DNA from: Fonsecaea monophora
Lineage: Eukaryota > Ascomycota > Eurotiomycetes > Chaetothyriales > Herpotrichiellaceae
Reading direction: 5' to 3'
NCBI RefSeq assembly: GCF_001642475.1
Contig: NW_019173957.1
Location: forward strand, 124,001 to 188,000
Length of the DNA stretch: 64,000 nt
The position numbers were made by a program, and so were the translations under genes. The notes under the pieces were generated by a model. The model was not told the origin of the DNA and did no database searches. It saw nothing but the letters and a program-made list of their open reading frames with translations. Of the stretch, positions 11,441 to 22,412 are shown piece after piece. Each line of letters opens with the position of its first letter. Within the stretch, counting starts at the first letter, position 1.

Positions 11441-13915
11441 TTAGTCCTGCTTGCCTTGCGGCTGGAATGCGGACATCTGGAATCCAGGCGGGAAGCCGGG
11501 CATTCCGTTGGACATGTTGCCAAAATTCATAGGGAAAGGCATTGACGGCATAACACCAATGTTATTGGGGTTGCCTGCGCCTTGGCGATCATCCCGGTCC
11601 ATGCGGCGATCATTGTCTCTGTATCTGTTGTCGTCACGTCCCGGATGCTGGCGAGAAGATTGAGGGCCGCGTCGTCCGCCCTGATCAGTAGCAATACGTC
11701 GACTCATGGCTACATTATAGTTAGAATATGTCCACCAGGTGAGCAGGGAGTAGTCATACCTTTGGAGGAAACCCCTGCACCAATTTCAATGTCAGGCTCT
11801 TCCACGACCATGCCTTCTTGGATCGGCGCACCGCCAGTGCCCCCGTATTCGGCGGTGAGCAGCCACTTGCGGTCTGCATCCGTGAGGCGTTCAATCGGAA
11901 TGACACTAATTCCGGTTTGATAGTCACTGCAGTCACGTGGTCCAAATCCCACTCCCCATTTGGTCTGCAGGGCAAACGTCAGTTCGGTTCTTATCTTCCT
12001 TTTCAATTCGCTGCCAATACGTAGGTCACTTACGCGGAGTTGCATGTCGCCCACCTTGTACTCTTCCATTCCATCACGGGCACTTTCGGCATCGCGGCGA
12101 TTAATCATTTTGATGAAAGCATGGCGTTTATCGATATTGACAATGCAGGTCTGAACCACCCCGAATTTACTGAACAGGCCCCTCAAGTGTGCTTCGGACG
12201 AGGTGACTCCGCCCACGAAGAGTGTCCGACTGAAGACTTTGATGTGGCCTTTGGGCAGAGTCGGATCCCATTGTACGTTCTTGGGGCCTGGTGGTGGAAG
12301 CTTGTAGTCACTGGGCGGTGTGGTGCTTCGGCGTCTTCTACCCATTGGGCTGCGCTGACGGTAATCAGCTCGCCTGCCATCGCGATCATTACGATATCCA
12401 TCAGCCCCCGGACTATCTCGGCGACGTCTTGGAGACAGATCTCGGCGTCTATCATAGCCAGGAGAGCGTGAGCGACGTCGATATTGACCAGGAGGGGAAC
12501 GGGTTTGAGCATCACGTGACGACCCAGTTGCTTGAACCTGGCCTGCCCAATTGTTTGCTGGTACAGGAGGCGGAAACGGAAGGCCACTGGCACTCGCAGC
12601 GCCACCACCACTACCAGCACCACCGCCTCCTGCGGCCTGCATGTTCAACAATTGTAGAGCGGTCGCCCATTGGTCTGGAGGAACACCTTGACTAGCCAAC
12701 AGCTGCAAGAGTTGCAGTTGAACTTGTGCTTGAGCCTGAGTATCTTGACCTAGAGGAGCAGGGTTTTGTGGCACCGTGGGAGCAGGAGCTTGTTGCGGAA
12801 GAAACGCAGCAAGTGGATTTGCAGGTACATTTGCAGGACTTTGACTTTGCGCACCATTACTCAATCCAGCGAACAGAGCTCCAAGCTGGTTTACAGCCGA
12901 CCCATTGGCGGCGACGGGAGCAAGACCGGGGTTTACGGTACTGTTCGTCAGAGGGATCCCATTCTGCGCGCCTAACAGATTATTCAAACTAGTTTGGGCG
13001 GGTGCCGGAATGGCTGGTGGCGCGGTAGTGTTCTGCTTTGCCATATTCTTGAGCGCTTCCAGGATAGCTGACGTGTCCTGCTGCTGGGGAGGTTTTGCTG
13101 CCATATTGTCAGTGATAATCGACTGACCAAGTGGCACGAAACCGGGTGCCGGTGATCCTTCAGGTGTGGTTGAGGCTGCGTTACAGTTAGGTTTGATCCG
13201 TTTCGGGTGAGGGAGAGACAGAATTTTGAATATACCTTTAGGCGCATCAAGCTTTTCTTTGAGTGAAGCAAGCAACGGAGTTGGAAACGTGTTCGACCGC
13301 TCCCAAATTTCTAAGAGCTTTCTGATTTTGACCTAAACAGAGGTGGTCACACGTGAGTCTCGATCAAAGCAGCCAGGCAAACAACAAATAAGACTTAGGT
13401 GGTGGTGTACGGGTAGTCTGGTCGCGTGGAGTGCGTGTCGAACTTCAAAATAGTTTTAAGAGGAATACGACAGATATAGAATGGCATACCTTCTGGTCTT
13501 CTGGAGCGGTAGCAATAATGTCGTTCATGAGTACGGGGAGCAATTCAGTCACTCGAGTCACACCAGCGGCAAAGGTTCCATCAGGAGCTCCGCTACCCAG
13601 CTGTTGACCTGATTTTCTGGCTTGATCTACCCATTGTCTCGTCACTGAATCTATCACGTAGAGAACCCCCAATTTGTGTGTTCCTGGTGTCTTCTTGAAA
13701 TGGGTATAGATCTTTTGAATAAGGACTGATTCGGACTAGAAGAAGTCACGTCAGTTACAGGAGGCGCGACGCACAAAGCTGAAAAATCGACATACTTGGA
13801 TGTTTGCTGTACAGAGTGTGGTGATGGCAGTGATCTTTGAGCCTGAAACTCCTGGTGGCTTGAGGTTGAGCATGGACTGCAGGATCGAGTCCAGCTCCGC
13901 TACTGCGGACGACAT
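11441..13915 (-). CDS. seb1: Nrd1/Seb1-type RNA-binding, Pol II CTD-interacting termination factor
   Basis: Six exons on the minus strand, 13915-13796, 13735-13490, 13332-13236, 13175-12034, 11964-11760 and 11709-11441, give 692 residues. Residues 1 to about 150 form a CTD-interacting domain (IYTHFKKTPGTHKLGVLYV, WVDQARKSGQQLG, KIRKLLEIWERSNTF). A long Gln/Ala/Pro-rich linker and an Arg/Ser/Asp-rich stretch follow. Then comes an RRM (HIKVFSRTLFVGGV, HAFIKMINRRDAESAR) with the C-terminal extension typical of Nrd1/Seb1 (TKWGVGFGPRDCSDYQTG), and a Gly/Met/Pro-rich tail. In yeasts these proteins bind the Pol II tail and nascent RNA to guide termination and 3'-end formation. All joins keep phase. 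The 69 bp intron at 11965-12033 is a multiple of three and stop-free, so unspliced RNA would insert 23 residues beside the RRM. Confidence 0.93.
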
Positions 13916-14852
13916 GATGGAGCGCCGAGCTCTCCTACAGCAGGTGATGACACAAGGTGTTGAAGGAGGAAACTGACCCTGGCAAGGTGGAAGACGGCGA
14001 AAGGGGCGATGTTGAGTCGATCAGCGCATACGGAGTCTTCGATCGACAAAGACGTCTTACAGACTCGAGGTACAGGTGAAGTGAAGGATGATGTGCGGTG
14101 CAAGAGTGTAGTCTTTTCCCCCCAAATTCTTCCTTTTCCCTGCTAAGTGTAGATTGCGCCCACAAGACTTCTACAGCGAGGTGGCAACTGCGGCCTGGCA
14201 GCGGCAGTATTGAGGAACTAGCGGCCGTGTGCAGAGAAGAATACTGGTAGAGAAGCACTTTACGAGCTGATGAGACTATGTGCGTGATGAAGGCGAAGAA
14301 AAGGAAGTCAAACGCGATGGATGGTGCGTCGGTTGGTGATGCCTAAGTGATGAGATGGTGATGAGATGAAGTGAAGATTTGAGCACGAGTTGAAAAGGCG
14401 TCGCAGATAGAAAAGCGGAGGCTTGAGAAACAGCCAAAGCAGCCAAACTAGCCGGCCGGAATAATATTGTTGCCAGCTTTTCACGTGATCAAAGATTGAA
14501 GGCGTACGGGGCATTGGGGCGTCCAATCTTCTTCGGACTGCGAAGTTGGCATCCCTAGTAGGGCTTGCTGAGGCCCGCCCGTGCCGCTGTTGGCTGGCTA
14601 TTGAACCCCAATTGGCAAACCCTGGCCTTATTGAAGGAGAGGTCATCCGGCACGCCGAAGCCTTGCTCGTTAAGCGGCCCCCAAGTGGGCCATTTTCATC
14701 ATTCAATAATTCAACAGGGACAGCTTTCTCCTCCCTAACTTTCCTATCTGCACCTGCACCTTTTTTTTTTCCCGCACTCCTTCATAAAGCTCCCTTGACG
14801 TAGCATTCTTCTTGACCTTCTTTTGCTTCGACTACCTCGTGTTGTTACTATC
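13916..14852. other. Divergent promoter region between Seb1-like and citrate synthase genes
   Basis: A spacer of 937 bp between two genes that start outward. It contains pyrimidine-rich stretches and a run of eleven T's (about 14760-14770) shortly before the citrate synthase ATG, as is common in strong fungal promoters. No additional gene is supported. Confidence 0.6.
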
Positions 14853-16368
14853 ATGGCCTCCTCTCTTCGCCTAGGGAGCTCTTTGCTCCGTTCATCAACC
14901 AGACCTTTGGTCCAGAAAGCCGCCTTCAATGGCGTGCGCTGCGCAAGCACCCAAGTGAGCTATTCGAACTGACTTTGTTGAGAGCTCCCTGACTAACACC
15001 TCTCTCCCTTTAGTCCCTAAAAGAGGTCTTCGCTGCTAAACTCCCTGGCGAGATTGAGAAAGTCAAGAAACTGAGAAAGGACTATGGCTCAAAGGTCATT
15101 GGCGAAGTTACACTGGACCAAGTCTACGGTGGTGCTCGAGGCATCAAGTCTCTAGTCTGGGAGGGTTCCGTGCTTGACTCAGAAGAGGGTATCAGATTCC
15201 GTGGAAGGACTATCCCCGAATGCCAGGAAGTGCTCCCCAAGGCTCCTGGAGGCGAGGAGCCTCTGCCCGAAGGGCTGTTCTGGCTTCTTCTGACCGGCGA
15301 GGTTCCCAGCGAGCAGCAGGTCCGAGAGCTGTCTGCCGACTGGGCAGCTCGATCTGATCTTCCCAAGTTCGTCGAGGAACTCATCGATCGTTGTCCCAGC
15401 GACATGCACCCAATGGCTCAGTTTTCGATTGCCGTTGTTGCGCTCGAGCACACCTCGGAGTTCGCCAAAGCCTACGCCAAGGGCATCAATAAGAAGGACT
15501 ACTGGTCATACACTTTCGAGGACTCGATGAACCTCATTGCCAAGCTGCCCACGATTGCTGCGAAGATCTACCGTAACGCATACAAGGATGGCAAGGTGGC
15601 CCCTATCCAGAAAGACAAGGACTATGGCTTCAACTTGGCCAACCAGCTTGGCTACGGCGACAACGCTGACTTCGTTGAGCTTATGCGTCTCTATCTCACC
15701 ATTCACTCTGACCATGAGGGTGGCAACGTCAGCGCACACACCACTCATTTGGTCGGAAGCGCTTTGAGCTCTCCTATGCTCTCCCTTGCTGCTGGTCTCA
15801 ACGGTTTGGCCGGTCCTCTCCACGGTCTGGCCAACCAAGAAGTCTTGAACTGGCTCACTAAGATGAAGGAGAGCATTGGCGATGATCTCAGCGACCAAAA
15901 GATCACCGACTACCTGTGGGAGACCCTGAACGGTGGTCGTGTCGTTCCTGGCTATGGCCATGCCGTCCTCCGCAAGACGGATCCCCGCTACGTGTCTCAA
16001 CGCGAGTTCGCTCTTCGCAAGCTCCCCAATGACCCCATGTTCAAGCTGGTCAGCCAGGTCTACAAGATCGCCCCTGGTGTTTTGACAAAGCACGGAAAGA
16101 CCAAGAACCCATACCCCAACGTTGATGCTGTAAGTTGATCATTGGAGCCAATTTTCGACTGCGCTAACATGTGAACTAGCACTCCGGCGTCCTCTTGCAA
16201 TACTACGGATTGACCGAAGCCAACTATTACACTGTCCTCTTCGGTGTCTCGCGCGCCCTGGGTGTCCTGCCGCAACTTATCATCGATCGTGCTCTCGGTG
16301 CACCCATCGAGCGCCCCAAGTCCTTCAGCACCGAAGCCTATGCCAAACTCGTGGGTGCTTCATTGTGA
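14853..16368 (+). CDS. cit1: Citrate synthase, mitochondrial
   Basis: Three exons, 14853-14954, 15014-16129 and 16180-16368, give 468 residues, the usual length. It condenses acetyl-CoA with oxaloacetate, the first step of the TCA cycle. The first exon encodes an Arg/Ser-rich, acid-free presequence (MASSLRLGSSLLRSSTRP), indicating import into mitochondria. Catalytic regions visible are SDHEGGNVSAHTTHLVGSAL, PLHGLANQEVL with an active-site His, PGYGHAVLRKTDPRY with the second His, and HSGVLLQYYGLTE near the C-terminus. The first intron separates targeting sequence from enzyme. The next gene on the same strand encodes a citrate/oxoglutarate carrier. The methylcitrate synthase paralogue is similar; the overall sequence fits the TCA enzyme better, but this was not tested by alignment. 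Confidence 0.93.
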
Positions 16369-17285
16369 TCTGGACATGAAGAGCGGGGGTTGTACAATGC
16401 AAAACATACTTGTACGTCTAAACGGGACAAGGGGATAGGACAAAGCGAGGTCGGGGTCTGGTCTAGGGTGAATCTGTTCCGCCGTTCAATTACGCCATTA
16501 TTTAATTGACGAGCGTTGTTGGATGCGAATACCATATTTTACTTTGTGCCCATCGCCTGCCAATCCGCCACAAGTATTCTGCGTGCCCAGATGCCGTACA
16601 CTCTTTCGTAGAGCCCAGTGTTAAGGAGCCATGGGGGCCGCGGTGTCTTTGCGAGACATCGTTGCGTGGACCGTGCGACGTAAAATTTCCTGAAATTTTT
16701 ATTTTCGGATGGTTGAGAAGCGCGTTGGCGGCGTTGGGTGGCCCTAGGAGGCTAAAGGAGGCCGGCAGACCCACATTTTAGGGAGGCGGCGTCCGAAGTC
16801 TAGGGGCGATGCCTGGAAGGATGGAGCTTGGGGGTGAAATGGAGGCTCCGGCCACCTCAGCTAAGAGACATGTGTCCGCTCAACACGCCGAACGCCTAAG
16901 CCACTAATCTGCTTTTGGCCCGAATGGGGGTTTGGTCGAGGCGCCTGCGCCGATATTCTACGGGATGGTCAACTCGTCCTTCTTCGCCGAGGGAGCTGAA
17001 CAAAACCATCTCGGACTTGTGGTGACTGCGATCACTGTCAGACCAATTCCTACTCGTACTCTTGTGTCTTTCTTAAGCTCCGCTGCTTTTTTTGTTGTCT
17101 CTTATACTCCGGACAACGAGCATACGTACCGCAATAGCCATTTCGTGTCTGTATCTTTGCATCATTCACACCGAGGCAATCCCCCTGTCGCCCAGCAGTA
17201 CCTCCCTCCCTCTCATTAACCCTCAAGGCGACGAAGCCGACCTCACCCCTTGGTCAGGGTAGACAATCTCGCACATCCGCCAACA
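16369..17285. other. Intergenic: citrate synthase 3' region and carrier promoter
   Basis: A spacer of 917 bp between two co-directional genes. The stretch from about 17040 to 17280 is pyrimidine-rich, as expected for a promoter and 5' UTR. Nothing else is recognised. Confidence 0.55.
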
Positions 17286-18360
17286 ATGTCCGCAGAAGCA
17301 GTTCTGGCACCTGCGCCTGCAGCGCCCAAGATTGAAAAGAAGCCCGTCAAGTTCAGCAACCTTCTACTTGGCGCTGGTCTCAATATGTTCGAGGTCACTA
17401 CACTGGGACAGCCTCTGGAGGTTGTCAAGACCACCATGGCCGCCCACCGAACTGACACGTTCGCTGGAGCTATGTCGCGGATATGGGGACGTGGTGGTGT
17501 TTTTGGATGTAAGGCACAAAGCACCCAACTCTACCCTGGAGAAGACCTCGGCTGATTTGATCTCTCGAAATGCATAGTCTACCAAGGTCTCATCCCGTGG
17601 GCCTGGATCGAAGCCTCTACCAAGGGTGCTGTCTTGCTCTTCGTCGCCTCCGAGGCTGAATACTACGCAAAGACCTTTGGGGCCAACAACTTCCTCGCCG
17701 GGATCACGGGTGGTATGGTCGGTGGCATGGCCCAAGCCTATGCAACCATGGGTTTCTGCACATGTATGAAAACCGTGGAAATCACCCAGCACAAACTGGC
17801 CGCACAGGGTGTAAAGCCCCCCTCTACGTTCACGACTTTCGCAAACATCTACAAGAAAGAGGGCATCCGAGGGATCAACAAGGGTGTGAACGCAGTCGCC
17901 ATTCGTCAAGTCACCAACTGGGGCTCCCGTTTCGGTCTTTCCAGACTCGCCGAGTCAGGTATCCGGAGATTCACGGGTAAGGAGAACGGAGAGAAGTTGA
18001 ATGCGGGAGAGAAGATTTTGGCCAGTGGTCTTGGTGGTGGTCTGTCTGCCTGGAACCAGCCCATTGAAGTCATCCGAGTCGAGATGCAAAGCAAGTCCAA
18101 TGATCCTAATCGACCAAAGAACTTGACCGTCGGGAAGACGTTGAACTACATCTACAGCACCAACGGTTTGAAAGGTCTCTACCGTGGTGTCACTCCCCGT
18201 ATCGGACTGGGTATCTGGCAGACAATCTGCATGGTTGCCCTGGGTGATATGTACGCTGGTCCCCTACTGCTATCATTCTGGACTGATATGCTAACCTCTG
18301 GACAGTGCCAAAGAAGCCGTCGAGAAACTCACCGGCGAGGCGGTCACCGCGAAGCACTAG
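17286..18360 (+). CDS. YHM2: Mitochondrial citrate/2-oxoglutarate carrier (Yhm2 type)
   Basis: Three exons, 17286-17508, 17578-18250 and 18306-18360, give 316 residues, a normal size for a mitochondrial carrier. Carrier signatures appear as QPLEVVKT in the first repeat and QPIEVIRVEM in the third, with the loops IRGINKGVNAVAIRQ and LKGLYRGVTPRIGLG. The long stretch FYQGLIPWAWIEASTKGAVL and GFCTCMKTVEITQHK in place of a standard second signature are characteristic of Yhm2. In yeast Yhm2 exchanges mitochondrial citrate for cytosolic 2-oxoglutarate and supports NADPH supply; it also associates with mtDNA. It lies 0.9 kb downstream of citrate synthase on the same strand. The last exon is only 18 codons (AKEAVEKLTGEAVTAKH). 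Confidence 0.92.
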
Positions 18361-19256
18361 GCGACACGCCACTATTCTGGGTGAGGGATCCAGTTGCAGC
18401 AGCTTGAATGGATCCCTCAAGTTGAGCGGGGATGAGGACGGGCACGTAATGTCTTTGGGAGGCATCAACGCCCTTCTCTGGGACCTTCTGCACGCATTCG
18501 TTTGCCCTATGCAGATGAATGGTGACTGATTCTAGTTTGGCGTGTGCTGGCGTTTCTCTTCTACCCTGAACGACATAAAAATCTTAGCCGGTTTTGGGTT
18601 ACCTCTTGCTCTTATTGTTTTGTTTGCTTTTGATTGCCTGGACATGTCACAGCATTAGCTAGTCTGTGAGATGTCAATCAAGGGGATTGAACATAGACGG
18701 TGGTTTTATCAAGTGGTCCTCGGGCAACAACGGGAGATGGGGACCTATGGACTATGGATGCGCTCGAGGTTCGCTTATTCTATAACGAGTACCCTCGTAC
18801 TCGACGTTCCACAGAATGAACAGACCATCTTGCACAGGGGACACGACGAATACAAAAGCGTCTTTTTTTTGGCAGAAATCTCTACCCTTGTACATGTATG
18901 TCTTTAGTGCAGAGTGTAGACCGATATCGCCAAACAACAAAAACGACGACGACGAAACCTCGGGCCGGGAACGCATGTAAAATACCTGATAAAGTCATAA
19001 GGACTGATTTCTTGGGAATCCACTCCCTTTTCCCGCCCAGACATTTCTTTGTCCGTCGTTAACCGCCAACCTCAAAACCGCCGACCGGTGCTTTTTTGCT
19101 TTTGCTTTTGTGTTGGGTTTGTTTTTTTCTTTTTGCGTCCCGATCTTCGGCGAGGGGGTTTGGACTTGGGACTTGGGACTGGTATGGCTAGGTGGTACTT
19201 GGTACTTTGGTACCCGGCATGTGGGATTTTGGTTGGGTTGAGTACCTTGTACCTAA

Positions 19257-19266
19257 TACCTAGGTA
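19257..19266. repeat. Perfect palindrome TACCTAGGTA
   Basis: A 10 bp perfect palindrome in an area dense in GTACC/GGTAC words. The identical 10-mer occurs again at 31113-31122. Confidence 0.6.
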
Positions 19267-19787
19267 CGAGGTATATTGAGTTTCGTGATGTGCGTTTGCA
19301 TGTGGATTTCCTTCCTCCTCTTTTCTTTTTTTGGGCCGGATTTGGCTTGGGGGGTTTGTGTTGGGTTCCGTCGGTGCCTACATAGATAGAAGGGAGTTGA
19401 GGGAGATGGGAACTGCATACAGTAGGTACTTAAACCTCGTAAAATCGTAAATGTCGTAAATGTGATGGATACTAAGGGAGAACGGAATGATGATAGGAAG
19501 AGAGGGAGAGAGATGGTCAAAACTTCGTGGTTATGTTCGTCGGGCTTCATCCATAGTACGACTACAAACCACCAAGGAGCCCGTCATCCCCTCGCTGTCA
19601 GAAATATCCGTGGTCGACAGCCTTGTCGTGCTGGTCCCTGGGTGCTTCTCAACGGGAGCTTCGCTGTCACCATGCCGCCATCAACGGCAAGCCTGTCCAT
19701 CGCAAACGCTGCTCGACTTCTGGCGCCGCACAATCTCACCCAACAAGCATCCTGCCCATCAACCCGGTTTGTCGATCAAAGTTGCTG

Positions 19788-20237
19788 CTAAGGCGCATAC
19801 TCAACTCCCCACCACGACTTTTCTTGAGTCTGGAGGTAATTGGCTAACCTGACATTCTCAAACAGCTCCACCTGCAACGGGGGCTGTATCTCCGAGTTTA
19901 ATGACGCCGGCTGTGGTGAATACTCCGTCGAAGAGTATGTATCAACGACTTCAACCGTCACCATCTCCCGATCGGCATGGATGATATCTGGATGATCGAG
20001 TGTACTGGCGTCTTTGCAGAGTGCATCCTTCGGAAGAATCGTCATCGCACCAGTAAAAGTAGGTCGAGCATCGAGAACTTCAAAGACCTGACGGTCAAAG
20101 GCTTATCGCGTTCGAACTCGGATCCTTGGGAGTGTCTCTCGAAATCGGAAGGAGTTCAGCAGTGGAAAGGCCACGACCGAATAGTCTGATACCAGGCTTC
20201 GTTTGTCGTTGGCTCGATAGACATGGCGACCATTCAT
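19788..20237 (-). other. Possible unrecognised or decayed coding segment
   Basis: On the minus strand an ATG at 20237 opens 44 codons to a TAA at 20103. A second open stretch continues from about 20100 to 19788. Reading an intron boundary at the AG just before 20099 would link stretches that look protein-like (for example VFEVLDARPTFTGAM and DIIHADREMVTVEVVD). No family is recognised. The plus strand also has open frames here, so this may be noise, an untranslated region or a pseudogene. Confidence 0.2.
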
Positions 20238-20340
20238 AGAATATCATTGTGGTCCGTGACAGTCATTCTCGAGTAGATGATGACGAGGGGCGTTCGCCGC
20301 CAAATAGTTCGGACTTGCCTGAATGTTGTGTCCGACTATA

Positions 20341-21544
20341 CTATGGCAATACCACGTATTTCTGCAAATGTTGGGGTATCGCTTCTCTCAGATTCTTGCT
20401 TTTGAGCCACTTGTCGCTAAAGAGCCGATCCGCATATCGATATGCCCCGTCGCACAAGACAGTCACAACCGTATGATTGGGTCCCAGCTTTTCCGCGACC
20501 TCTTTCGCAGCGACAACGTTAAGCGCGCTGCTGGCTCCAAGATATAGACCTTCTTCATCCAAGCAGCGGTATACCATGGCAATAGTCTTCTCGTCGGAGA
20601 TATTTAGCGCTCCGTCAAGCTCATTGACTTCCTGCTTCAGGTTGTCCGTCACACGACCTTGGCCAATCCCCTCAGTGATGCTGCTGCCCGTTCTTTCTTT
20701 GAGCTGGCCACCAGAAGTGATGTACGAATAGAGGACGGAACCGGGAGGATCTGCCAGAAAGCATTTGACGGAATTATTGCTGACGTCCTTGAGGTATCGA
20801 GTCACACCAGCAAGCGTGCCACCAGTTCCAGTCGCACAGGTGAATGCGTCAATCTTGCCGTCGGTCTGGGCCCAAATTTCTGGCCCTGTCGTGACAATGT
20901 GTGCCAGACGATTAGCAGTATTGTCGAATTGATTGGTCCATACAGCACCGTGTTCGGGATCTTCCTTGAGCAGCCTCTCTGCATGTCGTTTTGCTTGCCA
21001 ATTGTAGTTTTCTGGGTTCTCCCATGCGACAGCTGGAACAGGATATACTTCGGCGCCCAGCAGTCTCAGAAGGTCGATCTTGCCTTGTGACTGGGTGTTC
21101 GGCATGTAGATGACCAGTTTGTATCCCCTTGCTCGGCAGACGTGTGCCAGACCAATACCAGTGTTGCCGGCAGTCCCTTCGACAACGGTGCCCCCAGGCT
21201 TCAGCAGACCTCGCTCTTCTGCATCTTTGACAACATATAAAGCCGCGCGGTCCTTGACACTGCCGCCGGGGTTTTGGAACTCGGCTTTACCAAGGATGTT
21301 GCAGCCGGTTTCGGCGGAGAGCTTCTGTAATCTTATCAAAGGAGTGTTGCCGATGGCTAGATTCTGGTGAGTACTGGGATCCATGGCTTGAAAGGGGTCT
21401 GTGAGGAATACCTCCGGTGAGAGTGTCGACCACCCCTTGAGCTTTGGAGAGACGGATCCCATAAGCATTGACCGACTCGGCAGTTGCCGCACGAGCGGCT
21501 GTGGTAGCGAAGCGTCGCACTGACGTCCTCAGAGCGTTAGACAT
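20341..21544 (-). CDS. Cysteine synthase (O-acetylserine sulfhydrylase), mitochondrial type
   Basis: Two exons on the minus strand, 21544-21412 and 21356-20341, give 382 residues. It is a PLP enzyme that makes cysteine from O-acetylserine and sulfide. The PLP lysine lies in GKAEFQNPGGSVKDRAA, the phosphate loop is VEGTAGNTGIGLAHV, and TGTGGTLAGVTRYLKD follows. The N-terminus (MSNALRTSVRRFATTAARAA) is a good mitochondrial presequence. The join at the acceptor 21357-21358 restores TGAIGNTPLIRL, the conserved family start. An in-frame ATG inside the intron could otherwise be mistaken for a start. Fungal cysB-type proteins have this size and leader. Substrate preference (O-acetylserine versus O-acetylhomoserine) is not proven by sequence. 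Confidence 0.93.
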
Positions 21545-22412
21545 GGCTACAACAATGCACTGCTGGAGAGCGCGAGAATGGAGGAAAGGGCGACGGGTCT
21601 TCCAAGGGGAGCGGATGTGTCTAGATTGAACTGTGAAAATTCCCCAACCAAAGAGCAGCGAGACGGTTGTAAGTGTGAGGAGCTCCAAAGAAGAAGAAAA
21701 ATCTCCAATTGCATCATCCAAGCATCCGAGGCTGCTGACATAAGGCGGGCGGACATGACAACAAATGGCACATCAACACTTTTTCTCAAAGTCAAACAAG
21801 GCTATACACTAGAGACTACAGTGAACTTTTTGATATGGCATATTTGGCTGCTTCAAACTGATGGACTTGGACCTTGTGGGAGCCAATATAATGTCTCTTA
21901 TCCAATTCTCAACATCAAATGACGCGAGACAGAAAGATCCAGAGGGCCAATATCCCCAGCCATGAGCATAGTCTCCCGTTCTACCCTTCGTCCCCTTCCA
22001 CTAACCTGAAGCTCCTCTACATGATGCGGGATACAGAAGTGTACCGCACACAAACCCCAACATCTCCGCCGGGAGATCTTTGTTCGACCGGAAAACACCA
22101 CCACATATCGGACTTATCCGCTAGCTATCGATCGAGTTCATGTCCCTATTGCGATCTATGACCATACCAATGTTCAGAAGCCCAAACTTAACGGCAACCT
22201 GCACAGATATAGTCATTGTACTCTCAAGCACTGTTGGCATTGACTACTGAAGGATTACCAGGAGCCCTTTGAGCTTCTTTGTCCTCGCCCGAGACGCCAG
22301 AAACCCCGCCTCGTGGAAAATCAGATTGAGAGGAGATTTTGGCCTGGTCTGTAGCAAAGAAGGCCACGGCCAGACCTTACATACCTAACCAGCCTCGCTG
22401 AGGTTTAAAACC
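21545..22412. other. Divergent promoter region
   Basis: A spacer of 868 bp between the cysteine synthase and dihydropyrimidinase starts. No gene is supported; short frames only. Confidence 0.55.

Larger units (their letters stand above)
18361..20340. other. Large intergenic stretch with low-complexity sequence
   Basis: About 2 kb between the carrier and the cysteine synthase gene, which are convergent. From about 19080 to 19300 the sequence is rich in short direct repeats (GGACTTG copies; GGTACTTGGTACTTTGGTACC) and includes the palindrome TACCTAGGTA at 19257-19266. The part from 19550 to 20240 has protein-like open stretches on both strands that could not be resolved into one gene and are listed separately. 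Confidence 0.5.
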
